This document shows, piece after piece, positions 9,139-17,560 of a DNA stretch of 64,000 nucleotides (position 1 is its first letter; every line of letters starts with the position of its first letter). Both the position numbers and the translations under genes were made by a program. The stretch is from Nocardia coubleae NBRC 108252. GTDB lineage: Bacteria; Actinomycetota; Actinomycetes; Mycobacteriales; Mycobacteriaceae. The notes beneath the pieces were generated by a model. The model searched no databases. It was not told the DNA's origin and was given only the letters and a program-made list of their open reading frames with translations. Location of the stretch: the NCBI RefSeq assembly GCF_001612805.1, contig NZ_BDBD01000021.1, forward strand, positions 1 to 64,000, read 5' to 3'.

Positions 9139-10803
9139 ATGCCGGAACAGGTGATCCGTGGGCTCGGGGTCAGTCCCGGGGTGGTGTGTGCGCCGTGGTT
9201 GCGATTCGGTTCGCAACTCGAGACCTCCGCGCAGGACCCGGTCGGCGGGCCACCCGACGAGGAACTGGCCCGGGTGAAAGCGGCGCTCGCGGGGGTGGCC
9301 GACGAAATGGCCGCCAGGGCGTCGCGCGTGGACGGTGTTGCGGCGGAGATCCTTTCGATGTCGGCGACGATGGCCCGCGACCCGGGCATCGTCGCCGCCG
9401 CCGAGAAGGAATTGAAGGCGGGAATGCCGACGGCACACGCCGTGCACCTGGCATTCGAAGGGTTCTGCGCCAAGCTCGAGGCACTGGGCGGATACATGGC
9501 CGAACGCGCGACCGATCTGCGCGATATCGGCGGGCGAACCATCGCGGTGCTGCTCGGTGAACCGATGCCGGGCATCCCCGAGCCGGGGTTTCCGTTCGTG
9601 CTCGTCGCGCGCGATCTGGCGCCGGCCGACACGGCGATGCTGGGTGGCAGTGATGTGGTCGGCCTGCTCACCAGTGAAGGCGGGCCGACCAGTCATACCG
9701 CCATCCTGGCGAAATCGCTCGGACTGCCCGCTGTGGTGAACTGCCCGCAGACCGACAAGCTCGTCGATGGCGCACCGGTGCTGCTCGACGGGTCGACCGG
9801 TGAAGTGGTGATCGACCCGAGCCCCGAGCGTCAGCAGGCGGCGGCCGAGCAGGCGGCCGCCGACAAGGCGCGGCTCGCGGCGGCCAGTGGGCCGGGGCGC
9901 ACGGCCGACGGCACCCCGGTGCACCTGCTGGTCAATATCGGCACGGTCGACGACGCGGTGAAGGCGGCGCCGGTCGACAGTGAGGGTGTGGGCCTGTTCC
10001 GTACCGAGTTCATGTACCTCGGCAAGGCGTCGGAGCCTTCGCTGGACGAGCAGACCGCCTCTTACACAGCGGTTCTCGAACAGTTCGCGGGCCGCCGCGT
10101 GGTGGTGCGCACGCTCGACGCGGGCTCGGACAAGCCGCTGCCGTTTCTCGATCTCGGGACCGAGGAGAATCCGGCGCTCGGTGTGCGCGGATTGCGGATC
10201 GGGTCGGTGTTCCCGGAGACACTGGCCACCCAGCTCACCGCTTTGGCTCGCGCGGGTGAGGCGACCGGTGCCGATCTGTGGGTGATGGCGCCGATGGTCG
10301 CCACGGCCGACGAGGCGGCCGGATTCGCCGCGCTGGCAAGGGAATCCGGGGTGCGCAAGGTCGGGGCGATGATCGAGATCCCGGCGGCGGCATTGCGGGC
10401 GGCCGATCTGCTGGCGCACCTGGACTTCGTGAGCATCGGTACCAACGACCTCAGCCAGTACACCTGTGCGGCGGACCGGATGGCGGGCAGCCTCGCGCAG
10501 CTCCTCGATCCCTGGCAGCCCGCGGTGCTCGACTTGATCGCGATGGTCGGCGCTGCGGGAACGGCATCGGGCAAGTCCGTCGGTGTATGCGGTGAGGCGG
10601 CGTCGGATCCCCTGCTCGCCCCGGTGCTGGTCGGGCTCGGAGTGACGAGCCTGTCGATGTCGGTACCCGCCTTGCCCGCTGTCCGAGCCGCCCTGGCAGG
10701 GATCGACATTCAGCGTTGCCAGGAAGCGGCCGATGCGGCGTGCGCTGCGCGTGGGCCACAGACGGCACGTGAGGTGGTCGCGGCGATCGTTGGACGGGCA
10801 TGA
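9139..10803 (+). CDS. ptsI: Phosphoenolpyruvate-protein phosphotransferase (PTS enzyme I)
   Basis: This 554-residue enzyme I autophosphorylates from PEP and passes phosphate to HPr in the cytoplasm. The order of domains is intact: an N-terminal helical HPr-binding part, the swivelling domain with active His186 in GGPTSHTAILAKSLGLP, and a PEP-binding TIM barrel with GLFRTEFMYL, GVRGLRIG, SIGTNDLSQY and the C-terminal VCGEAAS. The active-site cysteine is that in GVCGEAA. It follows the EIIC gene by 6 bases. No HPr gene is found anywhere in the window, so HPr must be encoded elsewhere. A repeat tract rather than a recognisable gene follows. Confidence 0.97.
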   Translation: MPEQVIRGLGVSPGVVCAPWLRFGSQLETSAQDPVGGPPDEELARVKAALAGVADEMAARASRVDGVAAEILSMSATMARDPGIVAAAEKELKAGMPTAHAVHLAFEGFCAKLEALGGYMAERATDLRDIGGRTIAVLLGEPMPGIPEPGFPFVLVARDLAPADTAMLGGSDVVGLLTSEGGPTSHTAILAKSLGLPAVVNCPQTDKLVDGAPVLLDGSTGEVVIDPSPERQQAAAEQAAADKARLAAASGPGRTADGTPVHLLVNIGTVDDAVKAAPVDSEGVGLFRTEFMYLGKASEPSLDEQTASYTAVLEQFAGRRVVVRTLDAGSDKPLPFLDLGTEENPALGVRGLRIGSVFPETLATQLTALARAGEATGADLWVMAPMVATADEAAGFAALARESGVRKVGAMIEIPAAALRAADLLAHLDFVSIGTNDLSQYTCAADRMAGSLAQLLDPWQPAVLDLIAMVGAAGTASGKSVGVCGEAASDPLLAPVLVGLGVTSLSMSVPALPAVRAALAGIDIQRCQEAADAACAARGPQTAREVVAAIVGRA

Positions 10804-10804
10804 G

Positions 10805-11454
10805 GTGGTGACGGCGGGGTCGAGCGGCTCGGTGGTCGCTGCGGCTGCGCGCGGTGTGCGACGTTCGGCCGCCGACAGCGTGGTGGCGGCGGTCCCCCTG
10901 GCAGCGGGGATGTCACTGATCGGGCAACCAGCGGCCGCGGGACAACCGCCCGCAGTCATGGCGGGCACGCTCCCGGCAGCAACGGTGCCACCGGCCAGGC
11001 GGGCAGCGGCGGTTGTGGCAGCCGAACCAGTGGCAACTGCGTCCCAGGTCGGGACGCCACCTTCGGTCGTGGCGACCATGTCCCCGGCAGTAACGATGCC
11101 ATCGGCCGGGGCGGCGGCTGCGGTCGTGGCAGCCGAGCTTCCAGCAGCAAGGCTGTCCGCGATCGCGCAACCAGCGGTCGCGGGACACCCGCTCACGGTA
11201 GTGGCGGGCACGTTCCCGGCGGGAACGGTGCAACCAGTCGAACCGTTGGCCGCGGTCGTGGCAGCCGAGCTTCCGGCAGCAAGAATTTCAGCGGTCGGGC
11301 CAGCGGCGGGGGTAGTGGTCGGCGCATACCGGGCAACGACGCTGCCAACGGTTGGGCCGCTGCCGGCGCGCTGGTCGATCATGGGCCTGCGGGGTGCGGC
11401 GGTTGCGGGCAGGCCGGTATCCGGCGGTATTGGGAGAGGGATAGGTGGGTCGGC
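10805..11454 (+). repeat. Degenerate repeat tract between ptsI and nagA, open in several frames
   Basis: This stretch of 650 bases holds no recognised gene. A core of about 40 bases recurs four times, starting near 10958, 11069, 11201 and 11315; the spacings of 111, 132 and 114 bases are all multiples of three. Around two of the copies, bases from 10918 and from 11161 match over about 80 bases (period 243). Two plus-strand frames and at least one minus-strand frame are open throughout. The first (GTG 10805 or 10808 to TGA 11458) would give an Ala/Val/Pro-rich protein with repeats of the form VVAGTxPAxTVxP, overlapping the nagA start as GTGA. The second is continuous between the ptsI stop and nagA, encodes a Gly/Ser/Arg-rich PGRS-like sequence, but has no start codon. 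Whether any is translated is unknown. Confidence 0.55.
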
Positions 11455-12738
11455 GTGACTGCCTTGCGGGGGTGTGTTGTCGGGACGGGTGAGGGTGAGA
11501 TTGCCGATGGTGTGGTCGAATTCGATGGGGCGACGATTACGTGGGTTGGTGCGGCGGCGAGTTATCCACGCCCGCAGGAACTTCCGGAGGCGACGGATGA
11601 CCTTGTGCTGCCCGGGTTGATCGACCTGCATTGTCACGGTGGGGCCGGGTTCGGGTTTCCCAATGCCGACGGGGCGGGGGCGCGGGTTGCGGCGGCGCAC
11701 CATCGCGCGCACGGTACGACTGGGTTGCTCGGCAGCTTGGTGTCGGCGGCGCCGGAGGTGTTGGTCGAGCAGGCGGCGGTGCTGGCGGATCTGGTGGACG
11801 ACGGGGAACTGCTCGGGGTTCATCTCGAGGGGCCGTTCATCAATGCGGTGCGGTGTGGTGCGCAGGATCCGGCGGCCATCGTCGCCGGTGATCCGATGCT
11901 GTTCGAGCGGATCTACCGGGCGTCGCGCGGGACCGTCCGGTCGATGACGTTGGCGCCCGAAACCGCGCACTTCGGCGAATTGCTCAGCGCGATGCGCGAA
12001 TACGGTGTGCTGCCGAGCCTGGGGCATACCGATGCCGACGCGGCGACGACGTCGGCTCGGATCGCCGAGTGGGTCCACCCGCGCGGAACGACCGAGCAGG
12101 CACCCGCACGACGAAGCCCCGGTACGGCTCCGCAGCCCTCCGACAGCTCCGGAGCGGCGCGAACCGAAGCCGGCGGGCCAGTGCGGTTCGGTGGCGAACC
12201 GATCACCGCCACCCACCTGTTCAACGGGATGCCCGAGCTGCATCACCGCAGGCCCGGACCCGCTGCCGCCTGCCTGGCCGCCGCCGGCCGCGGCGAGATG
12301 GTCGTCGAGTTGATCGCCGACGGTGTGCATCTGGCGCCCGAGACCGTCGCGATGGTGTTCGACACCGTCGGCGCCGACCAGATCGCCCTGGTGTCGGACG
12401 CGATGGCGGCTGCCGGGATGAGCGACGGTGATTACCGGCTCGGCGCCCTGGATGTGCAGGTGCGGCACGGGATCGCCCGGCTCGCCACCGAAGACGGTTC
12501 GCCCGGCGCTATCGCGGGTGGCACGGCGACACTGCTCGAGGTGGTGCGGTGGTCGGTGGAGCATGCGGGTATCCCCCTCATCGATGCGGTCAGGGCTGCC
12601 ACGCGCACGCCTGCGCGGGTGCTCGGGCTCGAGGCCGAGCGCGGCACGTTGCGGGCGGGTGCGCGGGCCGATGTGCTCGTGGTCGATCGGCAATGGCAGG
12701 TGCGGCGGGTGTTCGTCGCCGGAACGGAAGGAAGCTGA
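11455..12738 (+). CDS. nagA: N-acetylglucosamine-6-phosphate deacetylase
   Basis: NagA removes acetate from GlcNAc-6-phosphate to give glucosamine-6-phosphate for NagB. The 427-residue protein shows the amidohydrolase features: LPGLIDLHCHGGAGF (metal HxH), GVHLEGPFIN with the metal-binding Glu, SLGHTDA, ATHLFNGMPELHHR, ELIADGVHL and the catalytic Asp in ALVSDAMAAAG. Residues about 210-242 (EQAPARRSPGTAPQPSDSSG and flanks) are a low-complexity insertion just before ATHLFN that typical NagA proteins lack. The GTG start at 11455 lies directly after the repeat tract. The stop overlaps the nagB start by one base (TGATG). Confidence 0.95.
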   Translation: MTALRGCVVGTGEGEIADGVVEFDGATITWVGAAASYPRPQELPEATDDLVLPGLIDLHCHGGAGFGFPNADGAGARVAAAHHRAHGTTGLLGSLVSAAPEVLVEQAAVLADLVDDGELLGVHLEGPFINAVRCGAQDPAAIVAGDPMLFERIYRASRGTVRSMTLAPETAHFGELLSAMREYGVLPSLGHTDADAATTSARIAEWVHPRGTTEQAPARRSPGTAPQPSDSSGAARTEAGGPVRFGGEPITATHLFNGMPELHHRRPGPAAACLAAAGRGEMVVELIADGVHLAPETVAMVFDTVGADQIALVSDAMAAAGMSDGDYRLGALDVQVRHGIARLATEDGSPGAIAGGTATLLEVVRWSVEHAGIPLIDAVRAATRTPARVLGLEAERGTLRAGARADVLVVDRQWQVRRVFVAGTEGS

Positions 12739-13517
12739 TGGAAATCGTGATCCGCGCGGACGAACACGAAGTGGCAACCACGGTCGCCGATATCGTCGGC
12801 GGCTACGTGCGCCAGGGCAACGCGATTCTCGGCCTGGCCACCGGGTCGTCGCCGCTCGGCAGTTACCGGGAACTGGCGCGCCGCTACCGCGACGGCGAAC
12901 TGGACTTCACCACGGCCAGCGGGTTTCTGCTCGACGAGTACGTCGGGCTGCCGAAAAGCCATCCGCAGTCGTACTTCTCGGTGATCCGGTCGGAATTCGT
13001 CGATCATGTGAACCTCGATCCTGCGCGTGTGTTGAGCCCGAACGGGGAGGCGGGCGACATCGCGGGCGAGGGCAGGCGTTACGACGCCGCGATCGCCGCC
13101 GCCGGTGGGGTGGACGTGCAGCTGCTCGGTATCGGCACCGACGGGCACATCGGTTTCAACGAGCCCGGTTCGTCGCTGACCTCACGGACCAGGGTGAAGA
13201 CGCTCACCGAGCAGACCCGCCGGGACAATGCCCGGTTCTTCGACGGCCCCGACGACGTCCCGCACCATGTGCTCACCCAAGGGCTCGGCACCATCCGCGA
13301 AGCCCGGCACCTGGTGATGATCGCCCTCGGCGCGGGGAAGGCCGACGCCATCGCGGCGGCCGCCGAGGGACCGCTGTCGGCGTTCTGCCCGGCCTCGGTG
13401 ATGCAGTGGCATCCGCATGTCACCGTGGTGATCGATGAAGCCGCCGCGAGCAAACTGAAGCTGGCCGACTATTACAAGTACGCCCTCGCGAACAAGCCTG
13501 TGTGGCAGTCGTTCTGA
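12738..13517 (+). CDS. nagB: Glucosamine-6-phosphate deaminase
   Basis: This 259-residue NagB converts glucosamine-6-phosphate to fructose-6-phosphate and ammonia, the last step of GlcNAc entry into glycolysis. Visible motifs are the phosphate-binding LGLATGSSPLGSY, the catalytic Asp/Glu region FLLDEYVGL, LGIGTDGHIGFNEPGSS with the general-base histidine, and LVMIALGAGKADAI. ATG 12738 overlaps the nagA stop and has a GGAAGGAAG ribosome binding site inside the end of nagA, so the pair is translationally coupled. It is the last gene of the PTS-nag transcript. The convergent HD-hydrolase gene ends two bases away, and no terminator is seen between them. Confidence 0.97.
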   Translation: MEIVIRADEHEVATTVADIVGGYVRQGNAILGLATGSSPLGSYRELARRYRDGELDFTTASGFLLDEYVGLPKSHPQSYFSVIRSEFVDHVNLDPARVLSPNGEAGDIAGEGRRYDAAIAAAGGVDVQLLGIGTDGHIGFNEPGSSLTSRTRVKTLTEQTRRDNARFFDGPDDVPHHVLTQGLGTIREARHLVMIALGAGKADAIAAAAEGPLSAFCPASVMQWHPHVTVVIDEAAASKLKLADYYKYALANKPVWQSF

Positions 13518-13519
13518 GG

Positions 13520-14161
13520 TCAGGCGCGCTCGGCCAGGATGCGTTCGGCTTCGCCGGGGTCGCAGTCGAAGGCGGCGCGGACGGCGGCCACCGCCTGTGC
13601 GTGTTCGCCCGCCGCCACGAGCCGGTCGATCTCGGCCCATTGCGCGGACGGCGCGGCCACCTCGGGGCCTAATCGGCGGTCGAGACGTTCCCACATGCGG
13701 GCGACCGTCGGGTCGTCGGCGAGCAATCCGCCGAGATGCGCTTTGAAGGTGGGGTGCTCGGTGCGGTACATGCCCATCCAGCTGGAGGCGGGTGGGCTCG
13801 CCTCGGCATTGGCCGTGCGGTCGGCGAGTTTCAGGATCACGGCGCGGGGGTGGGCGGCGATCTTGGTGTAGGCGTCCAGGTTTCGTGCCTTGCGGTCCGA
13901 GCCCACGCCGGTGACCGCCCAGACGAGATCGAGAACCGCACGACCGAAACGGGATTCGACCTCTTCGGCGGTGACCGGAGTGTCCTCGATGACGTCGTGG
14001 AGCCAGGCCGCCACCGCGAGATCGCCGCCGAAGCCGAAGTCGTCGAGCACACCGCGCACGGCCGCGAGATGGGTGACGTACGGCCGCTCCCCATAACGCT
14101 GGTCACCGTGCGCCGCGACGGCGAATTCCCGTGCCTGCGCTTCGCGCTGATCGAACTCCAT
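13520..14161 (-). CDS. HD-domain hydrolase, SpoT/MESH1-like
   Basis: This 213-residue protein has the metal-dependent HD layout of RelA/SpoT-type hydrolases: FAVAAHGDQRYGERPYVTHL (first His), AAWLHDVIEDT (HD plus following ED) and VILKLADRTANAE (late Asp). Such stand-alone proteins often hydrolyse (p)ppGpp or related nucleotides, but small HD proteins vary in substrate, so only a hydrolase role is claimed. The C-terminal 60 residues (after LDRRLGP) lie outside the HD core and contain repeated Ala/Glu helices. The gene converges on nagB and is monocistronic as far as seen. Confidence 0.85.
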   Translation of the reverse strand: MEFDQREAQAREFAVAAHGDQRYGERPYVTHLAAVRGVLDDFGFGGDLAVAAWLHDVIEDTPVTAEEVESRFGRAVLDLVWAVTGVGSDRKARNLDAYTKIAAHPRAVILKLADRTANAEASPPASSWMGMYRTEHPTFKAHLGGLLADDPTVARMWERLDRRLGPEVAAPSAQWAEIDRLVAAGEHAQAVAAVRAAFDCDPGEAERILAERA

Positions 14162-14232
14162 GCGACACCCCCGTGCTCGATTGCGATCCTGTTGCCCCGA
14201 CCCTAGCCGAGGGCACCGACAAGTCGAGCCGA

Positions 14233-14898
14233 TCAGCGCTGAGCGGCTCCGGATGCGGGTTTCACACAGGTGAGAACGCCGGTCTGATAACGGCTCTGGG
14301 TGTAGCCGAGCTCGGTGAATCCGATGGCCGCCAGCTGGTCACGGTAGCGGCGGATATCGACAGCGTCGAAGCCGCCGAACATCGGTGCGAGCAATCTGCG
14401 CATTAGAGGTGACGGTGAGGCATCGGCAAGCAGCAACCTGCCGCCGGGACGCAGCACACGCCACATCTGCGCCAGCGCCTCCGCACGGTGTTGCTCCGGG
14501 ATGTGATGCATGACGAAAGTGCTGGTCACCACATCGAATTCGGCATCACCGAAAGGCAATCGCTGCGCGGGCCCCTGCTCGTATCGGTGATGAGGTGTGC
14601 GGTCGCGCCGCCGGTTGTCGTCGATGGCGGCCGCCGACGGGTCGACACCGACGGCTGCACCCGTCGAGCCCGTCGCGATACCGAGGGCGCGGACGAGTTT
14701 TCCCGGGCCACAACCGATATCGAGCACGCGGTCACCGGGGCGCACCCCTGCGGCCGTGACGAGTTCGGTGAGCAGCGCGCGATGCCTGCCGAGGAAGAAC
14801 ACACTGGTGAACAAGTTGTAGCGGCGCAGGCCCGCGATGAGCAGACCGGTGTCGCCGTCGTCGACGAACATGGGAATGAGAAGCTGATTTCCTGTCAT
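14233..14898 (-). CDS. Class I SAM-dependent methyltransferase
   Basis: The 221-residue protein is a Methyltransf_11-type enzyme. It has motif I VLDIGCGPGKLVRALG, VGVDPSAAAI, the acidic AQRLPFGDAEFDVVTSTFVMHH stretch (in part) and LRPGGRLLLADAS. An N-terminal segment RYNLFTSVFFLGRH is hydrophobic enough to touch the membrane. The substrate is unknown. ATG 14898 is preferred because the earlier in-frame start would run into the divergent regulator's control region. It shares a 98-base divergent promoter region with the TetR gene at 14997, which may repress it. Confidence 0.85.
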   Translation of the reverse strand: MTGNQLLIPMFVDDGDTGLLIAGLRRYNLFTSVFFLGRHRALLTELVTAAGVRPGDRVLDIGCGPGKLVRALGIATGSTGAAVGVDPSAAAIDDNRRRDRTPHHRYEQGPAQRLPFGDAEFDVVTSTFVMHHIPEQHRAEALAQMWRVLRPGGRLLLADASPSPLMRRLLAPMFGGFDAVDIRRYRDQLAAIGFTELGYTQSRYQTGVLTCVKPASGAAQR

Positions 14899-14996
14899 GA
14901 ACCTATGGTCGGGCGAGGTCGTTGCCGCGACCAGGCGCAAGATGTGGCGATCTGTCCGTTTCCGCACAGATCCGGGAAATCCGTCCGGGAGGCACG

Positions 14997-15578
14997 ATGT
15001 CCGAGCACACCGATCGCCGCGTCCGGCGCACCCGCGACGCCCTGCACCGCGCGCTGATCGAGCTGATGATCGAGCGTGGCTACGAGCGGGTGACGGTGAG
15101 CGACATCATCGAACGCGCCGACGTGGGCCGGTCCACCTTCTACGCCCACTACCGGGACAAGGACGACCTGCTGCTGGTGAGCTGCACCGAATTCCTGCGC
15201 CGCGAAATCGCGAACACCGCGGCCGGGGCCTCCCCGCTCGGCCGGCTGCGGGTGCTGTTCCAGCTCGCGGGCCGGTATCCCGAGGTGTACCGGCCGCTGG
15301 TGGGGCCCAAAGCGGCGACCACCGTGATCCACGCCTACCGACGCGGTTTGGCGGAACTGATCGCCGAACTGTTCGGCGATTGGCCCGCGACCACCGTCGC
15401 GTTCGTGTCCTGGGGACTACTCGGCCTCACCGCGGAGATCATCGACCCGGCCGATCCGCTGCCCGCCGAGCGAGCATGGCAGCAGTTCGAGAAGCTGGTA
15501 GCGACCGGGATCAGTGGCGGCGCAGATCCGGCCACGGCGGACGGCGCAACAGGGCGAGCGCCAGGATCACGCCGGTGA
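14997..15578 (+). CDS. TetR-family regulator, divergent from methyltransferase
   Basis: This 193-residue repressor-type protein has the TetR helix-turn-helix: RVTVSDIIERADVGRSTFYAHYRDKDDLLL at residues about 30-60. The ligand domain contains no recognised motif. ATG 14997 has GGGAGG 4 bases upstream. It is divergent from the methyltransferase gene, a classic arrangement for local repression, and probably binds in 14899-14996; I could not pick a clear palindrome there. Its 3' end overlaps the convergent GerW-like gene by 68 bases, so the last 22 codons are shared on opposite strands. Confidence 0.88.
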   Translation: MSEHTDRRVRRTRDALHRALIELMIERGYERVTVSDIIERADVGRSTFYAHYRDKDDLLLVSCTEFLRREIANTAAGASPLGRLRVLFQLAGRYPEVYRPLVGPKAATTVIHAYRRGLAELIAELFGDWPATTVAFVSWGLLGLTAEIIDPADPLPAERAWQQFEKLVATGISGGADPATADGATGRAPGSRR

Positions 15579-15807
15579 GCAGACCGATCCACTCCCCCAG
15601 TTGGGCAATGCGATTGGCGTCGACCGCCGGTGACCAGTGCGCTCGGCCTTCGTGAATGACGAAGACGCCGACGGGCCGTGCGGGCCTGCCGAATCCGCCG
15701 CCGCGAGCGACGGTGATGACGGTGGCGCCATCGGCCGTGTCGGTAGGTTCGCCGAAGACTGTCGGCGGTTCGGTGATGGCCTGTTCCAGTCGATCTCTGA
15801 TCGTCAT
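15511..15807 (-). CDS. GerW/YtfJ-like small membrane protein
   Basis: The 98-residue protein resembles the actinobacterial GerW (YtfJ) family: an N-terminal helix MTIRDRLEQAITEPPTVFGEP, then GATVITVARGGGFG and the recurring VGVFVIHEGRAHWSPAVDANRI, followed by one C-terminal transmembrane helix (GLLTGVILALALLRR). The family is named from spore germination but is widespread in non-sporulating actinobacteria, where its function is unknown. The ATG at 15807 is the best start. It overlaps the end of the TetR gene by 68 bases on the opposite strand; both frames look genuine. Confidence 0.7.
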   Translation of the reverse strand: MTIRDRLEQAITEPPTVFGEPTDTADGATVITVARGGGFGRPARPVGVFVIHEGRAHWSPAVDANRIAQLGEWIGLLTGVILALALLRRPPWPDLRRH

Positions 15808-15941
15808 CCGGACCCCCGTTGGTGTCGATGCGGCAGTGCCGTCGAACATACGCGCCCAGGCCGACAGGTCGTGTTCATTCGGGCTGTCATGATGGGAACT
15901 GCCGCGCCCGGCGCCCGTCCGGGACGAGAGGAGCCGCGCCG

Positions 15942-16895
15942 ATGACCCCCGATCCGGTCCTGTCCACCGCCTGGTCGCGCTCGCTCGGTCTGCGGGTCCC
16001 GATCGTGAACGCGCCGATGGGCGGCGCGGCGGGTGGACGGCTCGCGGCCGCGGTGACCGAGACGGGTGGGCTCGGCATGATCGGGATGGGCAGTGCCGGT
16101 TCGGCGCAGGCACTGCGCCGCGAACTGAGCGAGACAGGCGGCGCCCCGGTGGGCATCGGATTGGTCGACTGGGTACGCACACGCGAAGCCGACCTGCTCG
16201 ACACCGCTCTCGCCGCCCGTCCACGGGCGTTGTCGATCAGTTTCGGTACCGATTTCTCCTGGGTGCCCGAGGTCCAAGCGGCAGGCATTCTCGCGATCAC
16301 GCAGGTCTACGACGTACCCGGTGCACACCGGGCACAGGAGGCGGGCATCGATGTGATCGTCGCGCGCGGCAGCGAAGGCGGCGGGCACGGCGCCGACCGG
16401 CTGGCGCTCATGCCGCTGCTCGACGCGGTGCTCGACATCGCGAGCGTGCCGGTGCTCGCCGCGGGCGGCATCGGTTCCGGACGGACATTGGCCGCGGTCC
16501 TGGCCGCCGGGGCGTCGGGCGCGTGGCTCGGTACCTGTCTGGCCGCCGCCGAGGAGTCGCTGCTGGGCGAGAACGCGCGGCGGGCCATGCTCGCCGCCGA
16601 TTCCACCAGCACCGTGGTGACCACCGAATTCGACGAGGCACTCGACCTGCCGTGGCCGCCGATCTATCCGGCGCGGGTGCTGCGCAACGAATTCACCGAT
16701 CCGTGGACCAGGGCCGAGGGTGACGAGAACCCGCCCGGTGTCGATGATCTGCGCGCGGCCATTGCCGCCGACGATCCACGGATCGCGCCGGTCGACGCGG
16801 GTCAGGGCGTCGGGCTGGTCACGCATGTGGAACCGGTCGCCGAAACCATCGCACGCCTCTGCACTGAAGCCGCCGAGCTGCTCACCGCAGGCTGA
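15942..16895 (+). CDS. Nitronate monooxygenase family (2-nitropropane dioxygenase-like) flavoprotein
   Basis: This 317-residue FMN TIM-barrel protein has the family's PIVNAPMGGAAGGRLAAAVTE start, GGLGMIG, the FMN-binding VARGSEGGGHG and LAAGGIGSGRTLAAVLAAGASGAWLGT. Members oxidise alkyl nitronates, detoxifying nitro compounds such as propionate-3-nitronate, although annotated substrates vary. The conserved His in EGGGHG is present. ATG 15942 follows GAGAGGAG. It lies just upstream of the LmrA/YxaF-type regulator and its first operator, so it may be a separate unit. Confidence 0.9.
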   Translation: MTPDPVLSTAWSRSLGLRVPIVNAPMGGAAGGRLAAAVTETGGLGMIGMGSAGSAQALRRELSETGGAPVGIGLVDWVRTREADLLDTALAARPRALSISFGTDFSWVPEVQAAGILAITQVYDVPGAHRAQEAGIDVIVARGSEGGGHGADRLALMPLLDAVLDIASVPVLAAGGIGSGRTLAAVLAAGASGAWLGTCLAAAEESLLGENARRAMLAADSTSTVVTTEFDEALDLPWPPIYPARVLRNEFTDPWTRAEGDENPPGVDDLRAAIAADDPRIAPVDAGQGVGLVTHVEPVAETIARLCTEAAELLTAG

Positions 16896-16902
16896 CCTTG
16901 CG

Positions 16903-16923
16903 AAAATATGTTGACCGGTCTAG
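16903..16923 (+). promoter_or_regulatory. Operator 1 for the LmrA/YxaF-type TetR regulator
   Basis: The site reads AAAATATG, then TTGAC, then CGGTCTA plus one base. Its core TTGACCGGTCTA is an 11/12 match to the palindrome TAGACCGGTCTA. It lies 9 bases before the GTG of the regulator gene. A second copy with the same flanks occurs at 17525-17545. The LmrA/YxaF boxes of Bacillus have a similar TAGACC-GGTC core, as I recall. Autoregulation is the natural reading. Confidence 0.7.
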
Positions 16924-16932
16924 TTTTGTCTC

Positions 16933-17487
16933 GTGGGTGCAAAAGGAGCCGAAACACGGTGCAAGCTGATCAGGACCACCCGGTCGCTGATCGAATCGCG
17001 CGGCTACTTCGGCACCGGACTCAAGCAGATCGTCGAGGACAGTGGAGCGCCGCGCGGGTCGCTGTATTTTCACTTCCCCGGCGGTAAGGACGAGCTGATC
17101 TCGGCGGCACTCACCGACAGTGGCACCGAGATGGCGCAGTTGATCCGCACTATCGAAGCGAACGACGCACGGGAATTCGCACACACCATGCTGCGGCTAC
17201 TCGGCGATCAACTCGAAGCCTCCGACTGGACCATCGGCTGCCCGGTGGCGGCAGTGGCATTGGATACCGCGTCGACCAATGATGCTGTGCAACAAACTTG
17301 TTCGGCCACCTACCGCCTCTGGGAAGACGCCATCCGGGAGCGACTGACCGCGTTCGGCCACCCCGAGCCCGAACGCCTCGCCACGGCGGCACTCGCCCTG
17401 ATCGAGGGCGGATTGGTGCTGGCCAGAGCACACCGCGATCGTCGCCCTCTAGATCAGCTGGCCGACACCATCGACCTCCTCGTCTGA
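16933..17487 (+). CDS. TetR-family regulator, LmrA/YxaF type
   Basis: This 184-residue regulator has the LmrA/YxaF-like signature RGYFGTGLKQIVEDSGAPRGSLYFHFPGGKDEL, seen here in the helix-turn-helix region at residues about 24-55; in that subfamily the FPGGK sequence is characteristic. The C-terminal part has the GCPVAAVALD segment usual for the subfamily. It sits between two near-identical operators (16903-16923 and 17525-17545) and probably represses both itself and the reductase-hydrolase fusion downstream. GTG 16933 is used; the ligand is unknown but may be a hydrophobic small molecule, as for relatives controlling efflux or oxygenase genes. Confidence 0.92.
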   Translation: MGAKGAETRCKLIRTTRSLIESRGYFGTGLKQIVEDSGAPRGSLYFHFPGGKDELISAALTDSGTEMAQLIRTIEANDAREFAHTMLRLLGDQLEASDWTIGCPVAAVALDTASTNDAVQQTCSATYRLWEDAIRERLTAFGHPEPERLATAALALIEGGLVLARAHRDRRPLDQLADTIDLLV

Positions 17488-17524
17488 TCCCGCAGCGCTC
17501 GCAGCGGGGCTCTTCTATCACTAT

Positions 17525-17545
17525 AAAATATGCCAATCGGTCTAC
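17525..17545 (+). promoter_or_regulatory. Operator 2 for the LmrA/YxaF-type regulator
   Basis: The site reads AAAATATG, then CCAAT, then CGGTCTA plus one base, and is identical to operator 1 at 16 of 21 positions. It lies 15 bases before the ATG of the reductase-hydrolase fusion, where a bound repressor would block transcription. The unusually AT-rich flank (CTATAAAATATG) may also contain the -10 region. Confidence 0.68.
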
Positions 17546-17560
17546 TGAAAGTAGGACACC

